Source: Tenacibaculum ovolyticum DSM 18103 (GTDB lineage: Bacteria; Bacteroidota; Bacteroidia; Flavobacteriales; Flavobacteriaceae). Taken from it: a DNA stretch of 64,000 nucleotides. This document shows positions 8,467 through 16,607 of this stretch, piece by piece. Under the pieces are notes generated by a model, which was not told where the DNA came from, did no database searches, and worked only from the letters and a program-made list of their open reading frames with translations. Position 1 is the first letter of the stretch, and each line of letters starts with the position of its first letter. The translations under genes and the position numbers were made by a program. The stretch covers positions 650,439 to 714,438 of the forward strand of contig NZ_KE387163.1 of assembly GCF_000430545.1 (NCBI RefSeq), given 5' to 3'.

Positions 8467-9909
8467 ATGGCAATTACGCTAAAAGGAGATCAGAAAATAA
8501 GTATCGTACCTACTACTAATAGTAAAGCTTTAAAAGTGAACTTAAATGCTCACATTTATGGAACATTTGCAGAAATTGGTGCAGGGCAGGAAACCGTTCG
8601 TAATTTTTTCAGAGCAGGAGGAGCTTCTGGTACTATTGCAAAAGCAATGAGTGCTTATGATAAAGACTTTTCTGATGCCATTTATGGAATTGAAAACGAT
8701 AATCGATATGTTACTGAAGATCGTTTAAAAAAAATGCTAAAGCATGAAATGGATTTAATTGAAGATCGTCTTGATCGTCAAAAACATCCTGATAAATTGT
8801 TTTTTAGTTACGCCAATACTGTAGCTACTATTAATTTTACAAAAAAATTTAAAGGTCATGGTTGGATTGGTATTCGTTTTCAACTAGATCCTCTTGAAGA
8901 TTATAATGAAATTATTTTACACCTTCGTTTTAAAGAAACTGATGCACGCCAACAACAAGAAACTTTAGGGGTTTTAGGGGTTAATTTAGTTTATGGAGCG
9001 TATTATTTAAATGATAACCCAAAAGAACTATTAAAATCTTTTTACGATAATATTGATAGTGATCGTTTAGAAATTGATATGGTTAATTTCTCTGGTCCAC
9101 GTTTCATGTATGTTGACAACCGTTTAATGAGTTTACAATTAGTAAAAAACGGAATGACAAATGCTGTAATGTTCGGCCCTGATGGAAACAACTTACTTCC
9201 TGCTCAAGTATTATATAAAAAGAATATTTTAGCGTTACGTGGGAGTTATCGCCCTGTTACGAAAGTAAATATGGATATGTTTGAAAGGTCTAAAGAATTA
9301 TTCTTAGCCGAGAAGAAAGTTAATCCTGAAAAAACACAAGTTATTTTTGAAATCACCCTAAGTAACCTTCGTGCAGAAGGAGAAATAAATGAACGTGATT
9401 TCTTAGATAGAGCCGAATTACTTTGTGCACTTGGACAAAATGTAATGATAACGAACTATCAAGAATACTTTAGATTAGTTGATTACTTTAGTGAATTCAC
9501 AAAAGAAAGACTAGGTCTTGCTATGGGAGTTAATAACTTAATTCAAATTTTTGATGAAAAATACTATCGTGATTTAAGTGGTGGTATTTTGGAAGCTTTT
9601 GGTAAACTTTTTTACAAAGATTTAAAAGTATATATGTACCCTTATAAAGATGAAGAAACTGGAGAGTTTATTACCAGTGAAAATTTAAAGGTACACCCTA
9701 GAATGAAAGAATTATATAAATTCTTTAAAAATAATGGTAGACTTATCGATATTAAAAATCTTGACCAAGATAGTTTACATATTTTCTCTCGAAAAGTATT
9801 GAAAATGATTAAAAATAATGAAGAAGGTTGGGAAGCAATGTTACCTAAAGGTGTTTCTGAAACTATTAAAGAAAAACGTTTATTTGGTTGTTCGAGAAAA
9901 CGAATTTAA
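8467..9909 (+). CDS. Conserved flavobacterial cytoplasmic protein of unknown function
   Basis: 480 residues from ATG 8467 (MAITLKGDQKI). The frame is open further upstream, but the promoter lies inside that extension. There is no signal peptide or membrane helix. Characteristic segments are FAEIGAGQETVRNFFRAGGASG near residue 34, a long charged middle, and FGCSRKRI at the end. I remember close homologues across Bacteroidota carrying inconsistent names (TonB-dependent receptor, nucleotide adenylyltransferase). The sequence supports neither: there is no barrel or plug and no obvious HxGH motif. It looks like a globular enzyme of unknown reaction. Confidence 0.75.
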   Translation: MAITLKGDQKISIVPTTNSKALKVNLNAHIYGTFAEIGAGQETVRNFFRAGGASGTIAKAMSAYDKDFSDAIYGIENDNRYVTEDRLKKMLKHEMDLIEDRLDRQKHPDKLFFSYANTVATINFTKKFKGHGWIGIRFQLDPLEDYNEIILHLRFKETDARQQQETLGVLGVNLVYGAYYLNDNPKELLKSFYDNIDSDRLEIDMVNFSGPRFMYVDNRLMSLQLVKNGMTNAVMFGPDGNNLLPAQVLYKKNILALRGSYRPVTKVNMDMFERSKELFLAEKKVNPEKTQVIFEITLSNLRAEGEINERDFLDRAELLCALGQNVMITNYQEYFRLVDYFSEFTKERLGLAMGVNNLIQIFDEKYYRDLSGGILEAFGKLFYKDLKVYMYPYKDEETGEFITSENLKVHPRMKELYKFFKNNGRLIDIKNLDQDSLHIFSRKVLKMIKNNEEGWEAMLPKGVSETIKEKRLFGCSRKRI

Positions 9910-9927
9910 AAATATAGTTTATTATTT

Positions 9928-9954
9928 AAACCTTTTAGTATCTTTAAAGTCTAA
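9928..9954 (+). promoter_or_regulatory. Probable ECF-sigma promoter, copy 1
   Basis: AAACCTTTTA (9928-9937) and GTCTAA (9949-9954) fit the -35 and -10 layout of ECF sigma promoters, whose -10 is often CGTC or GTCTAA. A second copy lies at 10516-10542. Transcription from here would start near 9961, just before the TTG start of the sigma gene. Confidence 0.5.
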
Positions 9955-9971
9955 CAGCTAAACAATTTTAG

Positions 9972-10517
9972 TTGACCGACGAAATTATACTTATAACACA
10001 GTTACAAAACCAAAAAACAAAGGAAGTAGCTTTTAAACAATTATTATCGTTATATAAAGAACGACTGTATTGGCATATACGAAAGATTGTAGTATCTCAC
10101 GATGATGCTGATGATGTTTTACAAAATACTTTCATTAAAATTTTTAAAAATATTGATCGTTTTAAAAATAATAGCAAACTCTATTCTTGGATGTACCGAA
10201 TTGCAACTAATGAAGCTATAACATTCATTAATAAAAGAGCAAAAGAACGAAATGTAGATATAACAGAGTACCAACAACAGCTAATATCAACACTAGATAG
10301 TGACCACTGGTTTACTGGAGATGAAATTCAACTCATCTTACAAAAAGCAATTGCAACTTTACCTCAAAAACAACAATTAGTTTTTAACATGAAGTATTTT
10401 GATGAAATGAAATACAGTCAAATATCTGAAATATTAGAAACATCAATAGGTGCTTTAAAGGCATCTTATCATATTGCTGTAAAAAAAATTGAGCAATTTA
10501 TTAAAGACTACAATTAA
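9972..10517 (+). CDS. ECF RNA polymerase sigma factor
   Basis: 181 residues. Region 2 is seen at about residues 25-95 (DADDVLQNTFIKIFKN, then SWMYRIATNEAITFINKR) and region 4 at about 120-175 (LPQKQQLVFNMKYFDEMKYSQISEIL, a helix-turn-helix). No extra C-terminal domain is present. The start codon is TTG at 9972, which the upstream promoter-like repeat supports. It heads a three-gene unit with a one-helix membrane protein and a secreted small protein, the usual layout of an ECF sigma with its membrane inhibitor and envelope sensor. Confidence 0.92.
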   Translation: MTDEIILITQLQNQKTKEVAFKQLLSLYKERLYWHIRKIVVSHDDADDVLQNTFIKIFKNIDRFKNNSKLYSWMYRIATNEAITFINKRAKERNVDITEYQQQLISTLDSDHWFTGDEIQLILQKAIATLPQKQQLVFNMKYFDEMKYSQISEILETSIGALKASYHIAVKKIEQFIKDYN

Positions 10518-10542
10518 ACCTTTTAATAAAATTAAAGTCTTA
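10516..10542 (+). promoter_or_regulatory. Probable ECF-sigma promoter, copy 2
   Basis: AAACCTTTTA (10516-10525) and GTCTTA (10537-10542) repeat the motif found before the sigma gene with nearly the same spacing. This copy overlaps the sigma stop codon and sits just upstream of the next start at 10551. Confidence 0.4.
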
Positions 10543-10550
10543 AAGTAGAG

Positions 10551-11090
10551 ATGAATAAAACCACAAAAAATAGCATAGATTATATAAATAAAAAAACAGG
10601 TAAGAAAACTGGTTTTTCTACTCCTGACAATTATTTTAATAAGGTAGATGATGGTATTATATCAATGATAAACCCCACATATCTACCTAAGAAGAATAAC
10701 ACCTTTTCAACACCTGATAATTATTTTACTACTGTTGAAAATGATATTTTCGAAAAATTAAATATAGAAAAAATTAAAGAGGTAAAAGTTATCTCTTTAC
10801 GTAAAAAGATATTACAATTTGTTCCTCTTGTAGCAGCTGCATCTGTTTTATTATTTATAAGTTTAAATTACTTTAATACTAGTGTAACATACGAATTTGA
10901 TGATATAACTGAAGCTGATATAACATTTTGGTATGAAAATGGATACGGAAGTACAGATAGCAATGAGTTAGCTACTGTTATAGATAATTCTGATTTTGAT
11001 GAAGATTTCTTATCTACAATAAATGATGACAACATAGAGAGTTACCTAAATACAATTGATAACTCAATACTTATAAATGAAATTCAATAA
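10551..11090 (+). CDS. Putative anti-sigma membrane protein
   Basis: 179 residues. The cytoplasmic part carries a duplicated motif, FSTPDNYFNKVDDGI near residue 22 and FSTPDNYFTTVENDI near 52. One transmembrane helix (FVPLVAAASVLLFISLNYF) covers about 90-108, and a short acidic domain follows. Small single-helix proteins directly downstream of ECF sigma genes in Flavobacteriaceae usually act as anti-sigma factors, with the N-terminal part holding the sigma factor. The FSTPDNYF repeat is a plausible docking motif. Function is inferred from position and topology only. Confidence 0.6.
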   Translation: MNKTTKNSIDYINKKTGKKTGFSTPDNYFNKVDDGIISMINPTYLPKKNNTFSTPDNYFTTVENDIFEKLNIEKIKEVKVISLRKKILQFVPLVAAASVLLFISLNYFNTSVTYEFDDITEADITFWYENGYGSTDSNELATVIDNSDFDEDFLSTINDDNIESYLNTIDNSILINEIQ

Positions 11091-11092
11091 TA

Positions 11093-11563
11093 ATGAAAAA
11101 AAATATACTATTACTATTATTCATAGCTTTCTTAAGCAACCTACCTGGTCAAGCTCAAGTAAGAAAGCGTAGTCATGAAAAAATTCGCGCTTATAAAATT
11201 GCTTACCTAACAGATAAGTTAAATTTAACAGAAAATGAAGCTCAAAAATTTTGGCCTTTTTACAATAAGTACAGTAAAAAAATGATGCAACTCCATAGAG
11301 AAGAACATTTTAATATTAAAAAGACAATATCAGAAAATGGAGGTATTGATAGTTTGTCTGAAAAAAAATCAAAAGAAATTTTAAAAAGAATTCAGTTAAT
11401 TAAACAGCAACAGTACGAGACCAAAACTTCTTTTCATAAAAAAATTTCTAAAATACTATCTTTTAATAAAATTCTAAAATTAGAAATTTCTGAGCATGAG
11501 TTTAATCGTAAGCTTATGAAAAAACACAGAGGTAAAAGAAGTAAATATAAAAAAAGAAGCTAA
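11093..11563 (+). CDS. Secreted small helical protein of the ECF operon (Spy/CpxP-like)
   Basis: 156 residues: a signal peptide (MKKNILLLLFIAFLSNLPGQAQ), then a very basic helical domain containing LTDKLNLTENEAQKFWPFYNKY near residue 35. Such proteins are widely annotated in Bacteroidota as a 'sensor of ECF-type sigma factor' and resemble periplasmic Spy/CpxP chaperone-like proteins. The start is 3 bases after the previous stop, so the two are likely translationally coupled. A periplasmic stress-sensing role is an inference from this context. A terminator overlaps the end of the gene. Confidence 0.65.
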   Translation: MKKNILLLLFIAFLSNLPGQAQVRKRSHEKIRAYKIAYLTDKLNLTENEAQKFWPFYNKYSKKMMQLHREEHFNIKKTISENGGIDSLSEKKSKEILKRIQLIKQQQYETKTSFHKKISKILSFNKILKLEISEHEFNRKLMKKHRGKRSKYKKRS

Positions 11564-11580
11564 AAAGCTTCTTTTTTTTA
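11553..11580 (+). terminator. Terminator of the ECF operon
   Basis: AAGAAGC pairs with GCTTCTT around a 6-base loop that contains the stop codon, followed by eight or nine T residues. Confidence 0.8.
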
Positions 11581-11583
11581 TTA

Positions 11584-11781
11584 TTATCTCTTAACGAGTC
11601 TTAAGCAAACATATAAATCTGGTTTATTTGCTGTAAATTGTCTTAACCAAATAGCTAATTCGTCTATTTCATAAGGTAACAACCTATTTAATGCTTTTTC
11701 TAGTTCTTTTTTAAATAAATCTGTATTAAAACTCACTTTCTTTAATACAGTTTTAGTGTATTCGTACATTGCTCTCGCCAT
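11584..11781 (-). CDS. Small conserved protein, unknown function
   Basis: 65 residues, MARAMYEYTKTVLKKVSF at the start and rich in leucine and charged residues, with no signal peptide. I have seen near-identical small proteins in other Flavobacteriaceae, which argues that it is real, but no function is known to me. The pattern of hydrophobic residues suggests two or three helices (FKKELEKALNRLL and IDELAIWLRQF). It is convergent with the ECF operon and ends 20 bases from that operon's stop. Confidence 0.65.
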   Translation of the reverse strand: MARAMYEYTKTVLKKVSFNTDLFKKELEKALNRLLPYEIDELAIWLRQFTANKPDLYVCLRLVKR

Positions 11782-11863
11782 ACTCTTAAGGGGAATTTAA
11801 TCGTTCATATAAACTGAACGTAATTTACGAATTATTATTCCTTAGTGTATGTTAAATTTTCAT

Positions 11864-11901
11864 AAAAAAAAACCGGCACTAAATCTAGTGTCGGTTTTTT
11901 A
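11864..11901 (-). terminator. Terminator of the 88-residue gene
   Basis: AACCGGCACTA pairs with TAGTGTCGGTT (one G-T pair) around a 4-base loop, with T runs on both strands. It lies directly after the stop of the minus-strand gene. Confidence 0.8.
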
Positions 11902-11920
11902 CATTTTACTTATAATATTA

Positions 11921-12187
11921 TTATAAGCTATTTACTTTATTTATTAAAGCAGTTGCATTAGTTTCTAACTCAGTACTAATAGCTTTGTAATGAGCTTTTT
12001 TATTCTCAACTCCTTTAGCATTAACTTTTTCTAATAAATTATCAAAAACTGTAATAGCTTCATCAATAACAGCTTCAGATTTTGCAGTATCTTCTTTAGA
12101 GTTTAACAACTCCCACATGTAACACTCTTCAATAATATCACCTAATGTATAATTGATATCTTTTTTTAAATTTTTTATGCTTGCCAT
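11921..12187 (-). CDS. Small conserved helical protein, unknown function
   Basis: 88 residues, all helical by composition (MASIKNLKKDINYTLGDIIEECYMWELLN at its start, in two conserved-looking blocks). It has no signal or membrane segment. Similar 85-90 residue proteins are common in Flavobacteriaceae and remain uncharacterised as far as I know. It is a single gene with its own terminator. There is nothing in the sequence to assign a function. Confidence 0.65.
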   Translation of the reverse strand: MASIKNLKKDINYTLGDIIEECYMWELLNSKEDTAKSEAVIDEAITVFDNLLEKVNAKGVENKKAHYKAISTELETNATALINKVNSL

Positions 12188-12336
12188 AATTATAATTTTG
12201 ATGCAAAATTAATTTATTTTATCTAATTCAGCTTCAATTTTCTAATAAAATTATTTAGCATGAAATCAACCAACAAATACTTTGCTATATTTAGCAGAAT
12301 TGATATTAAGCTTCTATTATTCCACCTTCTAATTTT

Positions 12337-13023
12337 TTACAAAAAAGTCAATATTTCTGTAATACTCGATACTGTACTATACGAATTTGTTTTTTGCTCT
12401 TCACTTACTTCTTCATGAGCCCAAGTTGTATGAAATGGAACATGAATTGCAGAAGCCCCTATTTCAACCAATGGTAAAATATCTGATTTTAATGAATTAC
12501 CAATCATTAATAGTTCTGATGCATCAATATCTAAGTGCTTAATCAATTTTAAATAATCAACTTCTTTTTTATCACTCATCACTTCCGTGTGATGAAAATA
12601 CTTTAAAATACCTGATTTTTCTAATTTCCTTTCCTGATCTAACAAGTCTCCCTTAGTTGCTACAATTAATTTATAATTACCTTGTAGTTTTTTCAATACC
12701 TCTTCTACTCCATCTAGTAAATTAATAGGCTTTTCAAGCATTTCTTTTCCTATCTCTAAAATTCTATCTATCGTTTTTTGATTAATTTTATAATTAGATA
12801 ACTCTAAAGCACATTCAACCATAGACAATACAAAACCTTTTACACCATAACCGTAAATTTTAAGATTATCTATTTCTTTTTTATATAACTCTTGATGAAT
12901 TTTGTTTTCTGTTTCATAACCTGACAAGAGTTTTGCAAACTCATTTTCAGCATCTCTAAAATAAGTTTCATTTACCCAAAGCGTATCATCGGCATCAAAA
13001 GCAATTACTTTAATATTATTCAT
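12337..13023 (-). CDS. HAD-superfamily hydrolase (YjjG/C1-cap type)
   Basis: 228 residues. Motif I is FDADDTLW with the nucleophile D10 and acid D12; motif II is VATKGD near residue 128; motif III/IV is the lysine and [12 protein letters not shown] near 178. A helical cap lies between residues 15 and 90, as in the pyrimidine nucleotidase and phosphoglycolate phosphatase branch. The start overlaps the end of kdsB by 8 bases, so the two are co-transcribed. It is not KdsC, which lacks this cap and is shorter, so a direct role in Kdo synthesis should not be assumed from the position. Confidence 0.85.
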   Translation of the reverse strand: MNNIKVIAFDADDTLWVNETYFRDAENEFAKLLSGYETENKIHQELYKKEIDNLKIYGYGVKGFVLSMVECALELSNYKINQKTIDRILEIGKEMLEKPINLLDGVEEVLKKLQGNYKLIVATKGDLLDQERKLEKSGILKYFHHTEVMSDKKEVDYLKLIKHLDIDASELLMIGNSLKSDILPLVEIGASAIHVPFHTTWAHEEVSEEQKTNSYSTVSSITEILTFL

Positions 13024-13750
13024 TTCCTATTATTTTTTTTGCTTTTTCTAAATCTTCAGGAGTATCAATACCAATACTTTCGACTGAAGTTTCTATCATT
13101 TTTATTTTTTTACCAACCTCTAAATATCGTATACACTCTATCTTTTCTGCTGCTTCAATCGGTGTCATTGGTGTATGATAAAAATCGATTAATGCTTTCT
13201 TTCTAAAAGCATACACACCTTTGTGCTTATAATAAGTAACACTCAATTCTTTATCTCTATGAAAAGGAATCACACTTCTCGAAAAATAAATTGCAAAATC
13301 ATTCGTATCTGTAATTACTTTTACATTATTAGGGTTTTCAATATCTTTTATATTCGTCATTGGGACTTTTAAAGATGCTAAATCTATTTCTTTATTTACA
13401 TCACTCTTAAAAGCTTCAATTAATTTAGATAATGAAACTGTATCTATAAATGGTTCATCCCCTTGTACATTTACAACGATATCTACATCTAAACCTTCTA
13501 CCGCCTCTGCAATCCTATCAGAACCACACTCATGCTCTTTAACACTTTTTATAACCTTACCTCCTTCAGCGGTTATTGTTTTGTAAATAACATCAGAATC
13601 TGTTACAACGTAAACTTCATCAAATAAATTAGCATCAACAGCTGCTTTATAAGTTCTTAAAATTACTGGTTTACCCCCTAAATCTTTCATCAATTTCCCT
13701 GGGAAACGAGACGCTTCATAACGCGCAGGAATCATTGCTATTATCTTCAT
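13016..13750 (-). CDS. kdsB: 3-deoxy-manno-octulosonate cytidylyltransferase
   Basis: 244 residues from ATG 13750 ([20 protein letters not shown]); the longer frame upstream adds only an unlikely 9-residue leader. The enzyme joins CTP and Kdo to make CMP-Kdo for lipopolysaccharide inner core synthesis. The CTP-binding loop [14 protein letters not shown], the [10 protein letters not shown] block near residue 98 and the late [11 protein letters not shown] segment are all present and in place. Length is normal. It is the first gene of a two-gene unit with the HAD hydrolase. Confidence 0.95.
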   Translation of the reverse strand: MKIIAMIPARYEASRFPGKLMKDLGGKPVILRTYKAAVDANLFDEVYVVTDSDVIYKTITAEGGKVIKSVKEHECGSDRIAEAVEGLDVDIVVNVQGDEPFIDTVSLSKLIEAFKSDVNKEIDLASLKVPMTNIKDIENPNNVKVITDTNDFAIYFSRSVIPFHRDKELSVTYYKHKGVYAFRKKALIDFYHTPMTPIEAAEKIECIRYLEVGKKIKMIETSVESIGIDTPEDLEKAKKIIGNE

Positions 13751-13892
13751 AAATTTATAGTTATTTACTCTCTCCAAAGATACATATTTAAACAGTTTAT
13801 TAAAATTACCCTAAAGCTTCTTTTTAATAATTAAATATTAATAGCTACTACTTTAGCTCTCTTTATTATTTTTTAATTACTTTTGGTTCTTT

Positions 13893-14027
13893 ATGAAAGT
13901 ACTTTTAAAAACATATACGGTTATTTTAAACACAGCAGGCATTATTATGTATAATATTTGCATGCGTAAAAAATATTCATATGTAATAGAAAGCTCTCAA
14001 AAAAATAAGTTTAAACAACGGTTTTAA
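13893..14027 (+). CDS. Possible 44-residue small protein
   Basis: An ATG-initiated frame of 44 codons (start MKVLLKTYTVILNTAGIIM) ends 23 bases before a strong terminator. The first half is hydrophobic, the second basic. In the gene-free stretch 13751-14228 this is the only clear candidate for what the terminator serves; the alternative is a non-coding small RNA from the same place. I do not recognise the sequence. Confidence 0.3.
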   Translation: MKVLLKTYTVILNTAGIIMYNICMRKKYSYVIESSQKNKFKQRF

Positions 14028-14050
14028 AACCAACATTTAATACAAACTAT

Positions 14051-14088
14051 AAAAGGTGCTTTTTTTACAAAAAGCACCTTTTTTTTAT
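14051..14088 (+). terminator. Rho-independent terminator of a small transcript
   Basis: AAAAGGTGCTTTTT pairs with AAAAGCACCTTTT around a short loop and ends in eight T residues. No annotated plus-strand gene precedes it within 400 bases, so it points to a small transcript near 13870-14088. Confidence 0.75.
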
Positions 14089-14113
14089 TCAATAACTTTT
14101 AATTTCAATAACA

Positions 14114-14224
14114 ATGAACACATTAAGAAACACTAAGCAAATTTGTATGTACGTAACAAAAACAATCTATTTCGTTAAAAATATCTTTTTTAGAAAATTT
14201 ACACCACCTTCTATAACACCTTAA
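14114..14224 (+). CDS. Possible 36-residue leader peptide
   Basis: A 36-codon frame beginning MNTLRNTKQICMYVTK ends 4 bases before the ATG of the next gene, close enough for translational coupling. It is basic and aromatic, with no recognised family. It could also be chance in AT-rich DNA. Confidence 0.25.
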   Translation: MNTLRNTKQICMYVTKTIYFVKNIFFRKFTPPSITP

Positions 14225-14228
14225 CATC

Positions 14229-14555
14229 ATGAAAACTCAAATAATTTCTCAAAATAATTCATCACAATTTACCGTTAACAAAAAACAAGTTAGCAAAAAT
14301 AAAACATTAAAAACTTCAGTTTTATACAGTAAGGTTGAGTTTAGTGTAAATTATTCTATCAACCTTTACAAATACTCTAATTTTCACTTCAAGAGTATTG
14401 AATTCGATATTTTAAAAAAAGCTTACTTAAATGATAATATTATCATTAAAAATAATATTAAAAAATTGAGTAGTACTGAAATTGTTTTAAACGTAACAGT
14501 ATCTGTAAAAAAAGAAACTATTTGTAATGCTATTTTTAGTTACAACTTACAATAG
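14229..14555 (+). CDS. Small protein, weakly hotdog-like, unknown function
   Basis: 108 residues. The second half (about 55-108) has the pattern IEFDILKKAYLNDNIIIKN followed by SSTEIVLNVTVSVKKETIC, which looks like the strand arrangement of the C-terminal half of a hotdog-fold thioesterase. The N-terminal half is short and polar and lacks a recognisable catalytic residue, so this may be a shortened or divergent family member. Codon use is as AT-rich as its neighbours. A shared hairpin separates it from the convergent manA gene. I do not recognise the family with confidence. Confidence 0.45.
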   Translation: MKTQIISQNNSSQFTVNKKQVSKNKTLKTSVLYSKVEFSVNYSINLYKYSNFHFKSIEFDILKKAYLNDNIIIKNNIKKLSSTEIVLNVTVSVKKETICNAIFSYNLQ

Positions 14556-14564
14556 TTTTAAATT

Positions 14565-14602
14565 TAATACAGGTTTTGTTTTTATTAATTAAACCTGTAT
14601 TA
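14565..14602. terminator. Bidirectional terminator
   Basis: TAATACAGGTTT pairs perfectly with AAACCTGTATTA around a 14-base loop. It separates two convergent genes and overlaps the manA stop codon. Confidence 0.75.
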
Positions 14603-15571
14603 TTTTATATAAACTTCTAAAATCTTAGCATTTACAACAATAACATCTACCTTTTTTATACATGCAGGAATTAAAATAGTTTCTCCCATTTCTAACTTTT
14701 CTTGCTGGTTCTCATACTTAAATATTGCTGTTCCTTCTACACACATATAAATAACAAAACTATCTTTATCAAAATGTTCTATTGTATAGTTCTTTGTTAA
14801 GTGTAAGAAATTAGTTGTAAAATATTTACAATCTACAATATTCGACGGGTTATTTTTTTTCTTTTGATATTCAGCTTTATAATTTGATTTTGCAGAATAA
14901 TCAATAGCATCTAATGCTAGATCTAAATGTAAATCTCTCTCTTTTCCATTTATATCTTTTCTATTCCAGTCAGATATTCGATAAGTAACATCAGAAGTTT
15001 CTTGTATTTCTGCTAATAAAATACCTTTTCCTATCGCATGTATTCTTCCTGCTGGCACTAAAAAAGTATCTCCTTTTTTTACATAGTCAATATTAAGTAA
15101 CTCTAACTCATTACCTGAATTTATAGTTTCTAAAAAGGATTTTTTATCAGTTTCTTCAGAAAAACCAACAATCATTTTTGATTTTTTTTCTGAATTAACA
15201 ATATACCACATTTCGGTTTTACCTAAAGAATTATGTCTTCTTTGCGCTAAAACATCATTTGGGTGTACTTGTAAGCTTAATTTTTTCTTAGCATCAATAA
15301 ACTTAATTAATAACGGGAATTTTTCTTGAAATATATGATAAACTTTTTCTCCTAAAACATCTTGTTTAAATTCCTTTATAAGATCTTTTAAACTTATTCC
15401 TTTTAAACTACCATTACTAATTATAGAAACATCTCCATCTACATCAGAAATTTCCCAGCTTTCACCAATATCTTTTTTATCAGATTTTTTATTCAGTAAA
15501 GTTTGTAATTTCTCTCCTCCCCAAATTTTAGATTTCAAAATTGGTTCAAATCTTAGTAGTTGGTTTATCAT
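14600..15571 (-). CDS. manA: Mannose-6-phosphate isomerase, class I
   Basis: 323 residues, the short class I form common in Firmicutes and Bacteroidota. It interconverts mannose 6-phosphate and fructose 6-phosphate, feeding GDP-mannose and cell-wall sugars. The zinc-binding cupin residues appear in LSLQVHPNDVLA near residue 95 (QxH), KTEMWYIV near 113 (E) and PAGRIHAIGKGILLAEIQE near 172 (H). The N-terminal WGGEKLQ and GESWEIS blocks are typical. It is the last gene of an idi-queD-manA run; 4 bases separate it from queD. Confidence 0.93.
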   Translation of the reverse strand: MINQLLRFEPILKSKIWGGEKLQTLLNKKSDKKDIGESWEISDVDGDVSIISNGSLKGISLKDLIKEFKQDVLGEKVYHIFQEKFPLLIKFIDAKKKLSLQVHPNDVLAQRRHNSLGKTEMWYIVNSEKKSKMIVGFSEETDKKSFLETINSGNELELLNIDYVKKGDTFLVPAGRIHAIGKGILLAEIQETSDVTYRISDWNRKDINGKERDLHLDLALDAIDYSAKSNYKAEYQKKKNNPSNIVDCKYFTTNFLHLTKNYTIEHFDKDSFVIYMCVEGTAIFKYENQQEKLEMGETILIPACIKKVDVIVVNAKILEVYIK

Positions 15572-15575
15572 ACTA

Positions 15576-15989
15576 TTATGTTCCGTTATAAGTTACGTAA
15601 TTTCGTGGTGTTTCATATAATGTAATTTCTAAGTCTAAATTTTCAGGAATACTTACACGTAATTTGTTAAATATTACTACTGATATATTTTCGGCTGTAG
15701 GATTTAAGTTTTTAAAATCCTCAACTTCAATATTTAAGTTTTTATGATCTAAAACATTTTCTACTTTTGTTTTAATCAACTCCCTTAACTTTCCTAAATC
15801 ATAAACAAACCCAGTTTCTTTATCAATTTCTCCTCTTAAAGAAACAATTAATTCATAATTATGACCATGATAATTAGGGTTACTACATTTACCAAAAACT
15901 TCAAAGTTTTTTTCATCAGACCATTTTGGGTTAAATAGTCTATGTGCTGCGTTAAAATGCGCTTTTCTATGTACTGTTACTTTAGGCAT
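15576..15989 (-). CDS. queD: 6-carboxytetrahydropterin synthase (QueD/PTPS family)
   Basis: 137 residues. The zinc histidines are visible in FNAAHRLF (His about 16) and YHGHNYEL (two His about 41-43), and the catalytic cysteine is in the FGKCSNPNYHGH block. The C-terminal ETPRNYVTYNG carries the pterin-binding glutamate. In bacteria this enzyme most often makes 6-carboxy-tetrahydropterin from dihydroneopterin triphosphate, the second step to queuosine; a tetrahydrobiopterin-type role cannot be excluded. It overlaps idi by 8 bases. Confidence 0.9.
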   Translation of the reverse strand: MPKVTVHRKAHFNAAHRLFNPKWSDEKNFEVFGKCSNPNYHGHNYELIVSLRGEIDKETGFVYDLGKLRELIKTKVENVLDHKNLNIEVEDFKNLNPTAENISVVIFNKLRVSIPENLDLEITLYETPRNYVTYNGT

Positions 15990-16500
15990 TTATTAATTTA
16001 TCGTAAGATTCTTTAAATATAATTTTAAACCAAGCTGTATATAATTCAGGAGTATCTTCAATGTCTTTTTTTACAGCTTGTAAAGTCATCCATTTATAAG
16101 ACTCAGCTTCTTCTCTATTTATATTAGGTTCGTCATTAAAACTTCCAATCATAACATGATCTAATTCATGCTCTGTTAATCCATTATCAAAAGGAGCTTT
16201 ATAAATAAAAGAAAAAACTTCGGTTAACTCACTAACAAATCCCATTTCTTCTTGAAGCCTTCTTTTTCCAGCTTCCAGATTTGTTTCTCCATCTCTTTGA
16301 TGAGAACAACAAGTATTTGTCCATAGTAAAGGAGAGTGGTATTTATCTGCCGCTCGTTGTTGCAACATTAATTCTTTCTTATCATTAAATATAAAAACAG
16401 AAAATGCTCTATGCAACAATGCTTTTTCATGCGCTTCAATCTTCTCCATTAATCCAATCGGATTATCTTGTTCATCAACTAAAATTACTTGTTCTATCAT
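15982..16500 (-). CDS. idi: Isopentenyl-diphosphate delta-isomerase, type I
   Basis: 172 residues, a Nudix-fold enzyme that interconverts IPP and DMAPP for isoprenoid synthesis. It contains the active-site segment TNTCCSHQRDGE, with the catalytic cysteine and metal-binding histidine, and the Nudix-like GKRRLQEEMGF block near residue 92. The acceptor-side acid is in EHELDHVMIG. The length is normal for type I. It is the first gene of the idi-queD-manA unit and is divergent from prfC. Confidence 0.93.
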   Translation of the reverse strand: MIEQVILVDEQDNPIGLMEKIEAHEKALLHRAFSVFIFNDKKELMLQQRAADKYHSPLLWTNTCCSHQRDGETNLEAGKRRLQEEMGFVSELTEVFSFIYKAPFDNGLTEHELDHVMIGSFNDEPNINREEAESYKWMTLQAVKKDIEDTPELYTAWFKIIFKESYDKLINA

Positions 16501-16557
16501 CTTAAAAATATACTTAAAGCAAACTTACAAAAATGATATCAGTTCAACAATTAAACC

Positions 16558-16589
16558 TTTGAACAGTTAAGCATTTAACCTTATCTTTG
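16558..16589 (+). promoter_or_regulatory. Promoter of prfC
   Basis: TTTG at 16558-16561 and TATCTTTG at 16582-16589, 20 bases apart, are an almost ideal match to the Bacteroidota housekeeping promoter (TTTG, about 20, TAnnTTTG). The leader before the ATG at 16608 is about 12 bases. Confidence 0.75.
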
Positions 16590-16607
16590 CTGCCTTAAAA
16601 TTTATAG

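Noticed and set aside
12337..13023. KdsC (Kdo 8-phosphate phosphatase), because the gene is next to kdsB
   Set aside because: KdsC is a capless HAD protein of about 170-180 residues; this one has a helical cap and 228 residues.
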